DNA of 64,000 nucleotides from Saprospira grandis str. Lewin (GCF_000250635.1 NC_016940.1:4216501-4280500), one strand, 5' to 3'; shown: positions 17,668-26,358, counted from the stretch's first letter. Notes: generated from the letters alone by a model not told the origin. Numbers and translations: made by a program.

Positions 17668-18236
17668 GGGGCCTGCCGCCTTCGGCGGCCGGGCCCTTAC
17701 AGGGCTCGCAGGTCTGCTCGGCCCTGCGGGCTTCGCCCTTGGTCTGCCGCTGCGCGGCCCCCTTTCAGGCCCCTAGGCCGACGGGCCTTAGTCTGGCCTA
17801 ACGGCCACTGCTGTCCATCCCTAGGCCTGCGGCGGCTTCGCCGCCTGCTAGCTGTGGCTGCAGGTTAAAACCAGCAGCCAATTTAGGTACAGCACAGCTA
17901 GCTCCTGACCAACAATTGGCCTGCAGCTTAAAAGCCGCAGGACCTGAAAACCAAATATTCCCTTTCCATAAACAAAGCAGGGGCTTTTAAGCCGCTGCGG
18001 CAAGAAAGACCAAGGCCCAACAAAAATGGCTGCGGCCTTTAGGCTGCAGGTAGCGGCAGAGCCGCCATGGCCGAAGGCCAAACGGCCACAACAAGCCCTT
18101 TAGGGCGTCTTCGACGACCAACGGGAGTAACCGATGTGCAGGGGTGGCCAAAGGCCAGACCAAGCGGGCGAAGCCCGCGCAGGGCCGAGCGAGCAGCGAG
18201 CCCCGAAACGTAGCGCCCGCCGAAGGCGGGAGGCCC
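17668..18236. repeat. Composite GGGGCC repeat with inner TTAAAA foldback unit
   Basis: This has the same build as 1522-1993: a plus GGGGCC unit (17668-about 17825), the TTAAAA foldback unit (about 17830-18060), and a minus GGGGCC unit (about 18065-18236). The middle unit pairs CAGCTTAAAAGCCGCAGG with GGGGCTTTTAAGCCGCTGCG. The whole 570-bp stretch holds no gene. Confidence 0.82.
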
Positions 18237-18269
18237 TGTAGCCTACCCGTAAGGTGCAACCAAAAAATA

Positions 18270-19102
18270 CTATACATCTAACATCGTCCTTTCAAAGTCA
18301 TATGGGCTAATATTTCCCAGACTTTGGTGGGGACGATTAAAATTGTAGTGCTGAAACCAATTTTGAATTTCCTCATTTAGTTCTTCTAAAGAGTGGAACC
18401 AAGATAAGTTTAAACACTCTGTTCTCAAAGTTTTATTTAATCGCTCAATAAATGCATTTTGGGTAGGTTTTCCTGGCTGGATGAACTTTAATTCAATATC
18501 ATGTTTTTGGGCCCAAGCAGCTAACTTTTTAGAGATGAATTCTGGCCCATTATCGCAACGAATATAGTCAGGTTTACCTCTGTAATCCAGTACTTTATCA
18601 AGTACATCAGTAAGCTTTTTTGCAGAGATACTTTGATGGGCTTCTGTCCACAAAGCTCGCCTTGAGGTCTCATCCATAATGTTGATAATTCGGACCGATT
18701 TCTTATCTGAGCTCATGACCCAATCGCTTAAAAAATCCATAGACCAACCCTTATTTACCTCCTTGGGCAAAGAGATAGGTTCAAATTTTCGGCGAATACG
18801 CTGACGCTTTGGGCGCTGTCTTAAGTTTAATTTTTCTCTCTTCCAGATTCTATACACCTTCTTATGATTGAAGATAACACCTTGATTTCTAATGTAATGA
18901 AAAACCTTCCAAAAGCCCCAAGCTAAATATTCTTTCGTGACTTCATGCAGTAATTTAGCGATTTGATCATCGACTACTTCTGGCCGATGACCTGACTTTC
19001 GTTTATAGTATGTTTGACGACGAAACCCCAAAACGACACAGATTCGACGCACACTGTACTTCTTGGACAGCTCGTCTATGACTCTTTCTTGTCTTTTGGG
19101 GT
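18270..19102 (-). CDS. IS3-family transposase OrfB (DDE integrase)
   Basis: The catalytic part of the transposase. An HTH_21-like region (HEVTKEYLAWGFWKVFHYI) is followed by the rve integrase core with the DDE triad: D in WSMDFLSD, D in IRCDNGPEF, and E 35 residues later in NAFIERLNKTLRTE. It ends NRPHQSLGNISPYDFE, as in other IS3 transposases. A free start at 19052 is possible, but the frame is open back to the CCCAAAA heptamer at 19094-19100, so expression as an OrfAB fusion by -1 frameshifting is likely. It appears intact. Confidence 0.88.
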
Positions 19103-19375
19103 TAAGTGCTTTTTTGCCATTACATAGCCCTCTTCTAAAATTTCATAATTCATGCTTAAGTCTGCATACATCTTTTTTAAACGAGTATTTTGGGCCTCTA
19201 ATTCCTTGATTAAACGCTCTTTATCGTCAACTTCTTGCTCTTTGGATCTTTTCCATTTATAGAAAGTGGCTGGGCTTATTTGGTGCTTTCTACACAAATC
19301 TGCCACGCTAAGGCCGCTGTCGTGCTCAGCTAAAATTGATAACTTCTGCTTTTCCGTGAATTTACTTTTTCGCAT
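19076..19375 (-). CDS. IS3-family transposase OrfA (HTH)
   Basis: A 99-residue DNA-binding protein with the transposase_8 helix-turn-helix: KFTEKQKLSILAEHDSG, SVADLCRKHQIS, and PATFYKWKRS. A leucine-zipper-like coiled coil follows (residues 55-75). It recognises the IS ends and, fused to OrfB, makes the transposase. Near its 3' end lies CCCAAAA in phase for -1 slippage (CCA AAA to CCC AAA), and the -1 frame continues into OrfB. Confidence 0.88.
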   Translation of the reverse strand: MRKSKFTEKQKLSILAEHDSGLSVADLCRKHQISPATFYKWKRSKEQEVDDKERLIKELEAQNTRLKKMYADLSMNYEILEEGYVMAKKHLTPKDKKES

Positions 19376-19520
19376 CCTTTTAGTTTTTGTTCTTTAAGAT
19401 AATTATTTTCTATAACTAATGGTTGCTTTTTTGGGCAGGCTACAGCCCCAACTACACATCAATGTGTATGGGCTACTGGTCTGAAGATGGTTGATGCTAC
19501 TAGTACAAACGAATACCTAT

Positions 19521-20150
19521 TTACCTAAATTTTTGCATATTCCATCCATAATTCGTTTTCTCTAAAGGATTCTTATCTTCAATTTTTAAGTTTTCAAATT
19601 TTACTTTTTTATTTTTAGTACTCACTAGCCATTCTCTATAATAGCAAAAAACTTTTTTATAATGCTCTTCATTTAATACAACTCTCTGTTCATCTAGTCC
19701 TTTATCTAATAAAATATAATCACTATAGTCCCCCAAATTATACAATCGTTGTGCTTTACTAGATTTACTGCTTTTATATAGTAAACAAGTTTGGTTTCTA
19801 TTAAAGTAAAAATCATCTTTCAAAAGGCTTTCAATTAAATACAACGCTACTGCTTGATTTGATGTAGCAAGCCTCTCTCTTGAATCTGAGCCTCTCAAAC
19901 TATCCGGAACAGGGCTGAAACTTGTCTGCCATGAAGGATTTTCTCGTGTATCTCCTTCGTATCTCAATAAGTCTTCTATTAGTAGGTATTTATTTTCAAC
20001 TAATAAGAGATTTTCTTTTGCATAAGAGATACTAATAACTAAACTATCTATCTCTATATTTTTTTTCATTTCTTGAGAAGATACCTTTGTAAAAAGACCT
20101 CCTATTAAAATAATAGTTACTAGTAGATATATTTTATATATAGACTTCAT
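19521..20150 (-). CDS. Secreted hypothetical protein, possible immunity protein, 209 aa
   Basis: An AT-rich gene whose product starts with a signal peptide (KIYLLVTIILIGGLFTKVSS, cut near residue 25). The mature part of about 185 residues is polar with many Y, L and K. There is no known family. It begins one base after the stop of the broken toxin-like frame at 20152, an arrangement typical for a toxin C-terminal tip followed by its immunity gene. A periplasmic location would fit immunity against a toxin acting in the periplasm. This role is inferred from context only. Confidence 0.6.
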   Translation of the reverse strand: MKSIYKIYLLVTIILIGGLFTKVSSQEMKKNIEIDSLVISISYAKENLLLVENKYLLIEDLLRYEGDTRENPSWQTSFSPVPDSLRGSDSRERLATSNQAVALYLIESLLKDDFYFNRNQTCLLYKSSKSSKAQRLYNLGDYSDYILLDKGLDEQRVVLNEEHYKKVFCYYREWLVSTKNKKVKFENLKIEDKNPLEKTNYGWNMQKFR

Positions 20151-20151
20151 A

Positions 20152-20571
20152 TTATTGCCCTTTTACCTTTTGTTGAATTTTGTCAAACTGGACTTGATTA
20201 ACAGTACGCACCCCATTGTTAATACTCCCTTCCTTCGTACTTACTTTAGTATTTTCTAAATTAGACTTCCGGACTACCTCATATCGATCAAATTTTTTTT
20301 CCTCCCATGTTTTTTGAGGAGACAGTCCAGTCTGTTTCAACCCCACTCCTCCCTTAGAACTCACAGTCTTTGATGATTCGTACTTTTCTACATGTTCCAT
20401 TCTACTACCAAGATAATATATTCCAACATCTCCTTTTTGGGGATCACTAATATTACGTTCATAACTATCTCCCTCTAGCAACTCTTCAGCTGGCGCACCA
20501 TCTGCTGAGTAAGTATGAAGTACAAATTTTCCATCCAATAAACAATCTCCTGCACAATTAGGTGTAGCACT
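20152..20571 (-). pseudogene. Toxin-like C-terminal tail of Rhs protein, 5' cut by IS
   Basis: The minus-strand frame is open from the IS border at 20571 (HSATPNCAGDC LLDGKFVLH) to the stop at 20152. A TTG at 20538 is only an apparent start, since coding continues before it. The C-terminal part is Lys/Ser/Glu-rich with a repeated V-S-K pattern. The Rhs core on the other side of the IS (from 21954) ends in the same strand and order, so this is most likely the variable C-terminal tip of that Rhs protein, now separated by the insertion. The toxin activity is not recognisable. Confidence 0.6.
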
Positions 20572-20702
20572 ATGCCCTTACCCCCAAAATTAGGACAGTA
20601 GTTTAAGGTGGAAAAACGCAAGAAAAAAAGTCGTATAATGAAGCACTAAATTACAAAAGAGATGAGAAAGAAGCGCCGTAATTTCAGTTCTAAATTTAAG
20701 GC
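20572..20702 (+). repeat. 131-bp tandem duplicate of the IS left end
   Basis: Bases 20572-20702 and 20703-20833 are identical by eye, beginning ATGCCCTTACCCCC and ending AATTTAAGGC. Each copy contains the IS end and the first 13 codons of orfA. The first copy is a truncated leftover joined directly to the full element. Confidence 0.9.
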
Positions 20703-20792
20703 ATGCCCTTACCCCCAAAATTAGGACAGTAGTTTAAGGTGGAAAAACGCAAGAAAAAAAGTCGTATAATGAAGCACTAAATTACAAAAGAG

Positions 20793-21080
20793 ATGAGAAA
20801 GAAGCGCCGTAATTTCAGTTCTAAATTTAAGGCAAAAGTAGCCTTAGAAGCGCTAAAAGAGCAATTGACCTTGGCAGAATTAGCGACAAAATATGAGCTA
20901 CATGCAAATCAAATATCGGCCTGGAAGAAAGAACTTTTGGCCAATAGTTTTTTGCTTTATGAAAAAAAGCGAGGGCCCAAAGTGGATGCTGATGAAGAAA
21001 AAGAAGCCCGTTTATATGAGCAAATAGGCAAGTTGCAGTTTGAGCTAGACTGGCTTAAAAAAAAATATAGAGGAATGTGA
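20793..21080 (+). CDS. IS3-family transposase OrfA (HTH)
   Basis: A 95-residue protein with the transposase_8 helix-turn-helix: RRNFSSKFKAKVALEALKEQ, then LAELATKYELHANQISAWKK. A coiled coil (YEQIGKLQFELDWLKKK) follows. It ends in an A9 tract (21055-21065) shared with the start of the orfB frame. The orfB frame is +1 relative to orfA, so joining the two needs slippage by polymerase or ribosome on the A-run. It is otherwise intact and probably binds IS ends. Confidence 0.87.
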   Translation: MRKKRRNFSSKFKAKVALEALKEQLTLAELATKYELHANQISAWKKELLANSFLLYEKKRGPKVDADEEKEARLYEQIGKLQFELDWLKKKYRGM

Positions 21081-21910
21081 TGAAGCTTTAAGACTGAGCC
21101 AAATAGCAGTATTAGAAGGACTTAGCATAGCTCGGCAATGTGAGTTAATGTCGGTTTCCCGATCAAAATACTACTATCAAGCTGTGGGCGAAAGTGCAGA
21201 AAACTTAAAGCTGATGCGTAAAATTGACGAGTTTCATCTGTCACATCCAGAATGGGGCTACCCTAGGATGACCGAGTATTTAAGGGCCTCAGGCTTGACT
21301 TGTAACAAAAAACGAGTTGCTCGCTTGATGAAAAAGATGAATATTCGATCTGTTTTACCTAAGCCAAACACCTCATTATCAGCTAAAAGCCATAAGAAAT
21401 ACCCTTATTTACTTCGAGGCCTAAAAGTGAGCCGTTCAAATGAAGTTTGGGCAACTGACATTACTTATATTCCTATGCAAGCGGGTTTTATGTACTTAAC
21501 CGTTGTCATGGATTGGTATAGTCGATATGTTTTGAGCTGGCGGATTTCGAACAGCATGGATAAGCGATTTTGTCTAGAGGCTCTGGACGAAGCTTGGAAA
21601 TGGGGGCAGCCAGAAATATTTAATTCTGATCAAGGAGCCCAATTTACTTCTCTAGAATTTACGTCTGAGTTGCTCAACAGAGGAATTAAGATCAGCATGG
21701 ATGGAAAAGGCCGCGCCTTAGATAATGTGTTTGTAGAAAGATTATGGTGGTCCGTAAAATATGAGCATATTTATTTGAGAGCTTATGAAAATGGTTTTAG
21801 ATTTACACAAAGGACTTAAAGAGTATTTTAATTATTATAACAATCACAGGCTTCATAGTTCTTTAGGATATAAAACTCCTCAAGATATTTTTCTTCAGCA
21901 TCTTCTCTAG
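21079..21910 (+). pseudogene. IS3-family transposase OrfB, frameshifted
   Basis: The DDE transposase has D in WATDITYIPM, D in FNSDQGAQFTS and E in NVFVERLWWS. The N-terminal part reads ALRLSQIAVLEGLSIARQCE before the ATG at 21148. Near 21794 an extra T in GGTTTTAG shifts the frame and gives a stop at 21819. Without that T the frame continues through YFNYYNNHRLHSSLGYKTPQ to the stop at 21910. The last 30 residues, after the catalytic E, are thus lost. It is either a real mutation or a homopolymer sequencing error. Confidence 0.85.
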
Positions 21911-21953
21911 GGAGGGGAGCTAGCTCCCCTCCCTGAAGAACCTCCACCTTAAA

Positions 21954-23138
21954 CTAAGGGACTTTCTGTTTAAGCATTGGGGTAGGCGCACTATTCTTGG
22001 GTCTAGGGTTATTCTTATCTACAGTTATACTTTCCTTAGAGATCACGGGTCTCTGATTTTTTACTGCACCTGTATAGGTAATTACTGCATTATAAACATT
22101 TCCATCTGTTACTAACTTAACTTTTACTTTTGAACCATCATCTGCTAGAATATATCCTTCTTGAGCATAATATCCATAAACATGAGCATCTGCTTTTGTA
22201 TTTACTATTGTCTTATAGGTTAATGTACCTTCCTTGTGCATTCGCTTAATTTCTTGGTTAATTTCTTGTCTCGCACCATTTACGGAAGTCATCCCGTCTA
22301 GATCTCCCTGATCGTGAAATTCAACTTTTCCTGTTGGTGTGAAAATTATATTTCCATCTTCATCTACAACATAACCTCCATTTTCGTCCAGTAGTTTAAT
22401 TGGAGAGTTTAGAGCAAAGACATATGGGCTTATATTAGAATAAATTGACTTATAAGGATCCACAGACCACCATCGGCCAATTCTCCCATCATAATTTCTT
22501 GCGCCAAAGTCAAGGTTTCCATCTGCAATCTCAGGATTTCCTCCTCTTGCCCATTAAACCCAAAACGATACTCCTCCCCACTCACAAACTTACGGCCAGG
22601 CATTTCCCAACCAAAGGGATTTTGAACTCATTTAAAAACAACTGTTCTTGGACTTGAAAGCTAATTTTGCGTCCTTCGTCGTTATTTTTCTCCACGATAG
22701 CGCTGCTATCCCGTCAAAAAATGCCTAGAAGACCCACAAAATTATTACTCAAGCCCTTCAAGAACGTCGCTTTCAAATGAGTTCTACAAACTTGCAGAAG
22801 AAACCTGCGCCAAATAATAATCTGCCTGTCCAGTTTGGCTGCTGTCTTGACCCAAAGATTTATCACTGACCGTAGCCAGTACGTTGCCTAAATGGTTGGA
22901 CAGCTCATAGCGGCGGCGGCCCAGCTCAAGTTGCTGGTAGCTGCTTTGCGCCAAAGTGGTTTTGAGCAGGCTCCCAGCAGGCAAACCAAGGGTCCCCGAC
23001 TCATCCCGATACCTTAAAGCTAAGGCTTTTTTCAAGATTCCCAAACGGGCAGAGCCATATAAATGTAGCTCCTCTAAATACAGGCTATCTTTGTCATCGA
23101 CCAGCGCAATATTTTCTTCATTGTACTGATAAACCGCT
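21954..23138 (-). pseudogene. Rhs repeat-associated core, decayed C-terminal part
   Basis: Read on the minus strand, pieces of the Rhs core appear in the right order but in different frames. These are YQYNEENIALVDDKDSLYLE and HLYGSARLGI (23138-23035), RRRYELSNHLGNVLATVSDK (about 22915), PFGWEMPGRKF and RFGFNGQEE (22615-22545), FGARNYDGRIGRWWSVDPY (about 22500-22450), and SPYVFALNSPIKLLDENG. One base is missing near 22540, and a foldback element (22624-22784) interrupts the frame before PFGW. About 110 unmatched residues follow DENG and are cut by the IS at 21955. The N-terminal Rhs body is absent. Confidence 0.85.
22624..22784. mobile_element. 161-bp foldback (MITE-like) insertion in Rhs remnant
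   Basis: The ends GAACTCATTT and AAATGAGTTC are perfect inverted copies. The similarity extends for about 55 bp each side with small gaps (GTTCTTG, CTTGA, TAATTTTG shared), and the centre is GATAGCGCTGCTATC. It splits a Rhs frame between ...AQVSSAS and NPFGWEMPG. Confidence 0.75.
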
Positions 23139-23160
23139 CATATGCAAAATGCCAATAACC

Positions 23161-23323
23161 GCCTAGGGACAAGCCCCTAGGCTAGCTTTTTCAGACAGCC
23201 CTCTAAAGAGGGCCTTTGGATATGGTCCTTCTTTACGATAACAACTGAGCAAAGACGTAGATCATAATTTGAGGCCCTTTAGGGCTGACTCCATTGGATT
23301 AGCCTAGGGGCTTGTCCCTAGGC
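23161..23323. repeat. 163-bp element with 22-bp terminal inverted repeats, copy 2
   Basis: The left end (23161-23182) and right end (23302-23323) are perfect inverted copies of GCCTAGGGACAAGCCCCTAG + GC. The interior is almost identical to copy 1 at 3193-3355. It abuts the broken 5' side of the Rhs remnant and is followed by a GGGGCC repeat, as copy 1 is. Confidence 0.82.
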
Positions 23324-23331
23324 GATGAATG

Positions 23332-23477
23332 GCAGGCGGCAAAGCCGCCATGGCCGAAGGCCAAACGGCCTAGCGATGTGCAGGGGTGGCCATAGGCCAG
23401 ACCAAGCGGGCGAAGCCCGCGCAGGGCCGAGCGAACAGCGAGCCCCGAAACGTAGCGCCCGCCAAAGGCGGGAGGCC
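23332..23477 (-). repeat. GGGGCC repeat, minus orientation
   Basis: A minus-oriented unit running from the GCCAAAGGCGGGAGGCC end to the GGCCGAAGGCC part. Its variable hairpin is GCGGGCTTCGCCCGC. It lies downstream of the 145-aa gene on the minus strand. Confidence 0.82.
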
Positions 23478-23505
23478 TATAGAAAATCACTACAGACCAA
23501 CGTAA

Positions 23506-23943
23506 TCAATCATATATTTTTTTCAGCTTCAATAGAAAAAAATCTTCCTCTTTTAACTCCCCTTTGATAGAAAAAAATTTTGGATAAAACTTAACTCCTA
23601 TCAAACTCCTTCTGATACAAGCTTCTTCTATTCGTTGATCTAAACAACTTAGACCTGAAGAATCTCTCACATAATAATCATAAACATAAAAGTAGTTTTC
23701 GCAATCTGATTTTGCGAGAAGGATAATAGCCTCTGAATGAACTATTTCACATTTAGAAACAATCATCGAATCTACATTTATATTTGAAAACAACTGACAC
23801 TGCTCTATCCCTAACACATTATCAAGGTTAATTGTATCTGTTTTAACATACACCCTTTCCTGCCCTAAAAGGTTATTACACAGCATCATAAACATCAATA
23901 GCATCCCTTTTTGAACAATCATCAAACAAACTATTATATACAT
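23506..23943 (-). CDS. Secreted hypothetical protein, possible orphan immunity protein
   Basis: A 145-residue AT-rich gene product with a hydrophobic N-terminus (MIVQKGMLLMFMMLCNNLLG), probably a signal peptide cut after LLGQ. The mature part has four cysteines and a charged C-terminus. No family is recognised. It stands alone upstream of Rhs debris, in base composition like the other putative immunity genes here, so an orphan immunity gene left after toxin loss is a reasonable guess. The start may be at 23943 or at an internal Met. Confidence 0.5.
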   Translation of the reverse strand: MYIIVCLMIVQKGMLLMFMMLCNNLLGQERVYVKTDTINLDNVLGIEQCQLFSNINVDSMIVSKCEIVHSEAIILLAKSDCENYFYVYDYYVRDSSGLSCLDQRIEEACIRRSLIGVKFYPKFFSIKGELKEEDFFLLKLKKIYD

Positions 23944-24108
23944 TAAGAAATAACTTTATCTGAGTACTGTGCCCACCCCAACACTTAAACAGAACATCCC
24001 TTCATTTAAGCTGGAGTTTCTAGCTAAAAAATCGCCAATATTTAAGCCTGCTCAACAATAGCTAGGCCTAGACAAAAAAGAGTCTTATCGCACTCCTTTA
24101 CACATTGA

Positions 24109-24696
24109 CTAAAACGTATTTAAAATACTCCAACTCAAAGTATCTCTGAGCCTTAATAATTCATTAAATTTATTAGGGTTTTGCTCCGCGCCCACAAAGA
24201 CATCTTCAGCGCCAAAGCCCTCTAGAATAAAACAAGCTTCACCAAGGGTTATCGTCTTGGGATCCTGTTTGAGCTGTCCAATCAATGGACGATACAAAGA
24301 AGCTATATTCTTTTTCTTAAGCACATTTTTTACCACCTCATAATACCTAAATTCATCATAACATTCTGGCCAATAGCGAAACTCAATTTTCTTCTCGATC
24401 AGCTTAACCTCATCTCTGGTATCCAACTCTACTAATCGAATTAAATGAACAAGCGCTCCCAAACCACTATCTTTTGCAGGTATATACGTTATTCTATACA
24501 CCTGACTATCTAAATGATTTCTACAAGGTTCATCAATAGCCTCATAAACTTTGGACATACAAAAATCACAAGCAGGGTCTCCTTTGCTCCTAAATTTCTT
24601 CTCCTCTTTACTCGAACAGGCAAGCAAAAAAGAAATACCCCCAAAAACAGCAATGCTAACTCTGAGCATATAAGGTAGATTGATTTTAATCGGCAT
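24109..24696 (-). CDS. Hypothetical lipoprotein, 195 aa
   Basis: The N-terminus contains a lipoprotein signal with box FLLAC (Cys 27), so the protein is probably anchored in a membrane facing the periplasm or surface. The mature part holds CDFCMSK near residue 43 and a Tyr-rich middle (RYWPECYDEFRYYEV). No family is recognised. An internal ATG at 24669 (MLRVSIAVFG) would give a more standard signal length. It sits at the upstream side of the Rhs graveyard, alone, and may be an orphan immunity gene. Confidence 0.6.
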   Translation of the reverse strand: MPIKINLPYMLRVSIAVFGGISFLLACSSKEEKKFRSKGDPACDFCMSKVYEAIDEPCRNHLDSQVYRITYIPAKDSGLGALVHLIRLVELDTRDEVKLIEKKIEFRYWPECYDEFRYYEVVKNVLKKKNIASLYRPLIGQLKQDPKTITLGEACFILEGFGAEDVFVGAEQNPNKFNELLRLRDTLSWSILNTF

Positions 24697-24986
24697 AAAG
24701 TTCTTTCTAGTTCAAATGTTTGAAAAAGCCCAATTTCTCCCCGGCCCTTAAAGCTAAGGCTTTTTCAAAAAAAATAACGCTCTAACTAAAGTAACTCTTT
24801 GAGAGGATCAGCCCCATGCACAATAAAATGGGCCGATGGTTTTAACCTTCGGCCCATATCATTTATAGCAAACAAGGGCTTTAGCCCGCCAGTTTGCATA
24901 GCCCCACAAGCATGGGCTTTAGCCCATGGGCCAAAACTACCCAGCCGCCGAAGAAAACAGCCAAAAGAAAAAAGACCGATGTGCTA
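24697..24986. repeat. Intergenic debris: Rhs scrap and palindromic repeat
   Basis: No gene is seen. CCTTAAAGCTAAGGCTTTTT at about 24745 matches the Rhs remnant near 23015 and is a small scrap of it. Bases 24857-24950 match 2787-2881, including GGGCTTTAGCCC and CATGGGCTTTAGCCCATG. Confidence 0.6.
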
Positions 24987-25138
24987 AAGGCGGCAAAGCC
25001 GCCGCAGGCCCAGCGCTGCGGAGCGGGTGGCCGAAGGCCAGACCGAGCAAAACGAGCGCTAGCGAAGTTTTGCGAAGGGCCGAACAGACCTGTGAGCCCC
25101 GCAGCATAGCGGCGGCCAGCTTGCTGGCCGCGGGCCCC
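24987..25138 (-). repeat. GGGGCC repeat, minus orientation
   Basis: The minus unit ends at GGCCCC (25133-25138). Its variable hairpin is CAAAACGAGCGCTAGCGAAG + TTTTG. It lies upstream of the DUF4856 promoter. Confidence 0.85.
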
Positions 25139-25168
25139 AAAAATCCATCTAAAAAAAGCTTATTTTTA

Positions 25169-25199
25169 TTTGGAATTAGTTTAGATAAGCATAAATTTG
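25169..25199 (+). promoter_or_regulatory. Bacteroidota-type promoter for DUF4856-imelysin genes
   Basis: TTTG at 25169-25172 and TAAATTTG at 25192-25199 are separated by 19 bases. This matches the known -33 TTTG and -7 TAnnTTTG consensus exactly. The start codon is 41 bases downstream. Confidence 0.75.
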
Positions 25200-25239
25200 C
25201 AGCCGTTAAGTTATTCTTATCATAAAAATATAACCTCTT

Positions 25240-26358
25240 ATGAATTTAGCGAGCTTACAAAAAGCCCTACTTATTTTGGCCGTTTTTGGCCTCGGTCTTA
25301 GCTCTTGTAAAAAAGACGATGACAGCTATGATGTGCCCGAAACTTACAGCTTTGAGAACGTTAGTTATAGCGGACAAACAGACCGCCTCGATATGTTGGG
25401 CGAACTAGCCGCTTATGCCAAATCGGCTAGTGCTCTGAGCGCAAATGCCTTGGATGCCAACAGCATGAAGGATATGTTTGCTAACCAAAATGATCCCTTT
25501 GCTGATGCAGATCTCAATGCAAGCAGCAAGCAGCTTAAAAGCAAGACGGTTTCTACAGAGCAGACGCTTATGGAAGACCTGATGGATGCGCTTGCCACAG
25601 CTAGTATGTATACCGATAGCACGGCTAGCAGCGGACAAGCCGGGATCATGCAAACCAATGATGGCGCAAGCAGCTACTTGCTCAATGCCAATGGTTTGGA
25701 GCTGGCTCAAGTGATCGAAAAAGGAATTATGGGCGCTTGTTTCTACTATCAAGCCACGGCCGTTTATATGGGCAGCGGAAAAATGGATGTAGACAATGAA
25801 ACCGTAGTGGAAGGCGAAGGGACCGAAATGGAACACCATTGGGATGAGGCCTTTGGCTATTTTGGGGCGCCTACCGACTACCCTAGCAATACAACTGGCA
25901 TCCGCTTTTGGGGCAAATATGCCGACGGTAGCCGCGAAACTTATTTGAGCACAGGAACCAACTTGATGAATGCCTTGATTGAGGGCCGTGCCGCTATTTC
26001 TGCCCAAGATCTAGACGAACGCGATGCTCAAATTGCTATCGCTCGCGAACAATGGGAACTGGTTTTGGCCGGCTCTGCCCTACATTATATCAATAAGGGA
26101 ATCGCTAACCTTAGCGATGATGCCGCCGCCGCTCATCACGCGCTATCAGAAGCTTATGCCTTTGTTTACGGCCTCAAATTTGGCGGACTACAAACGCTTA
26201 GCACTGCTGATGTAGATGCTATTTTGGTTCAAGTTGGCAACCATGCCGATCCACTACAAGCCAATCTATATAACAGTACAAGCGCTAACCTTCAGGCTGC
26301 AAAGACCGCTTTGGTCAATGCTTTTCCGGCCTTAGCTAGCGTTCAGGACCAACTTTAA
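25240..26358 (+). CDS. DUF4856 lipoprotein
   Basis: A lipoprotein with a signal ending in GLGLSSC (Cys 23), then an acidic linker KKDDDS. The mature domain of about 340 residues fits the DUF4856 family of Bacteroidota, with EHHWDEAFGYFGAPTDYP and FWGKYADG in the middle. The first of these resembles motifs of imelysin-like iron-uptake proteins. In many Bacteroidota this family lies next to an imelysin gene, as here (next gene 94 bases on). A role in iron capture at the cell surface or periplasm is inferred from that pairing. It is driven by a consensus promoter at 25169-25199. Confidence 0.82.
   Translation: MNLASLQKALLILAVFGLGLSSCKKDDDSYDVPETYSFENVSYSGQTDRLDMLGELAAYAKSASALSANALDANSMKDMFANQNDPFADADLNASSKQLKSKTVSTEQTLMEDLMDALATASMYTDSTASSGQAGIMQTNDGASSYLLNANGLELAQVIEKGIMGACFYYQATAVYMGSGKMDVDNETVVEGEGTEMEHHWDEAFGYFGAPTDYPSNTTGIRFWGKYADGSRETYLSTGTNLMNALIEGRAAISAQDLDERDAQIAIAREQWELVLAGSALHYINKGIANLSDDAAAAHHALSEAYAFVYGLKFGGLQTLSTADVDAILVQVGNHADPLQANLYNSTSANLQAAKTALVNAFPALASVQDQL

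Larger units (their letters stand above)
18255..19437 (-). mobile_element. IS3-family insertion sequence (IS407/IS51-like)
   Basis: The element contains orfA and orfB on the minus strand and appears complete. The borders are approximate: imperfect terminal similarity with GCAACC and A-runs is seen near 18254 and 19430, but no clean inverted repeat or target duplication could be fixed by eye. Confidence 0.7.
20703..21955 (+). mobile_element. IS3-family insertion sequence, inactivated by a frameshift
   Basis: The left end is TGCCCTTACCCCCAAAATTA and the right end is near 21955. The shared inverted part seen at both ends is TAGTTTAAGGTGGA (left 20731-20745, right as its complement near 21943-21955). 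It holds orfA and a broken orfB and sits inside the Rhs remnant. No target duplication was found. Confidence 0.8.

Noticed and set aside
20538-20538. TTG as a true start of a 128-aa gene at 20152-20538
   Set aside because: The coding frame continues upstream to the IS border with sensible residues (HSATPNCAGDC), so the gene is a cut C-terminal piece, not a new start.
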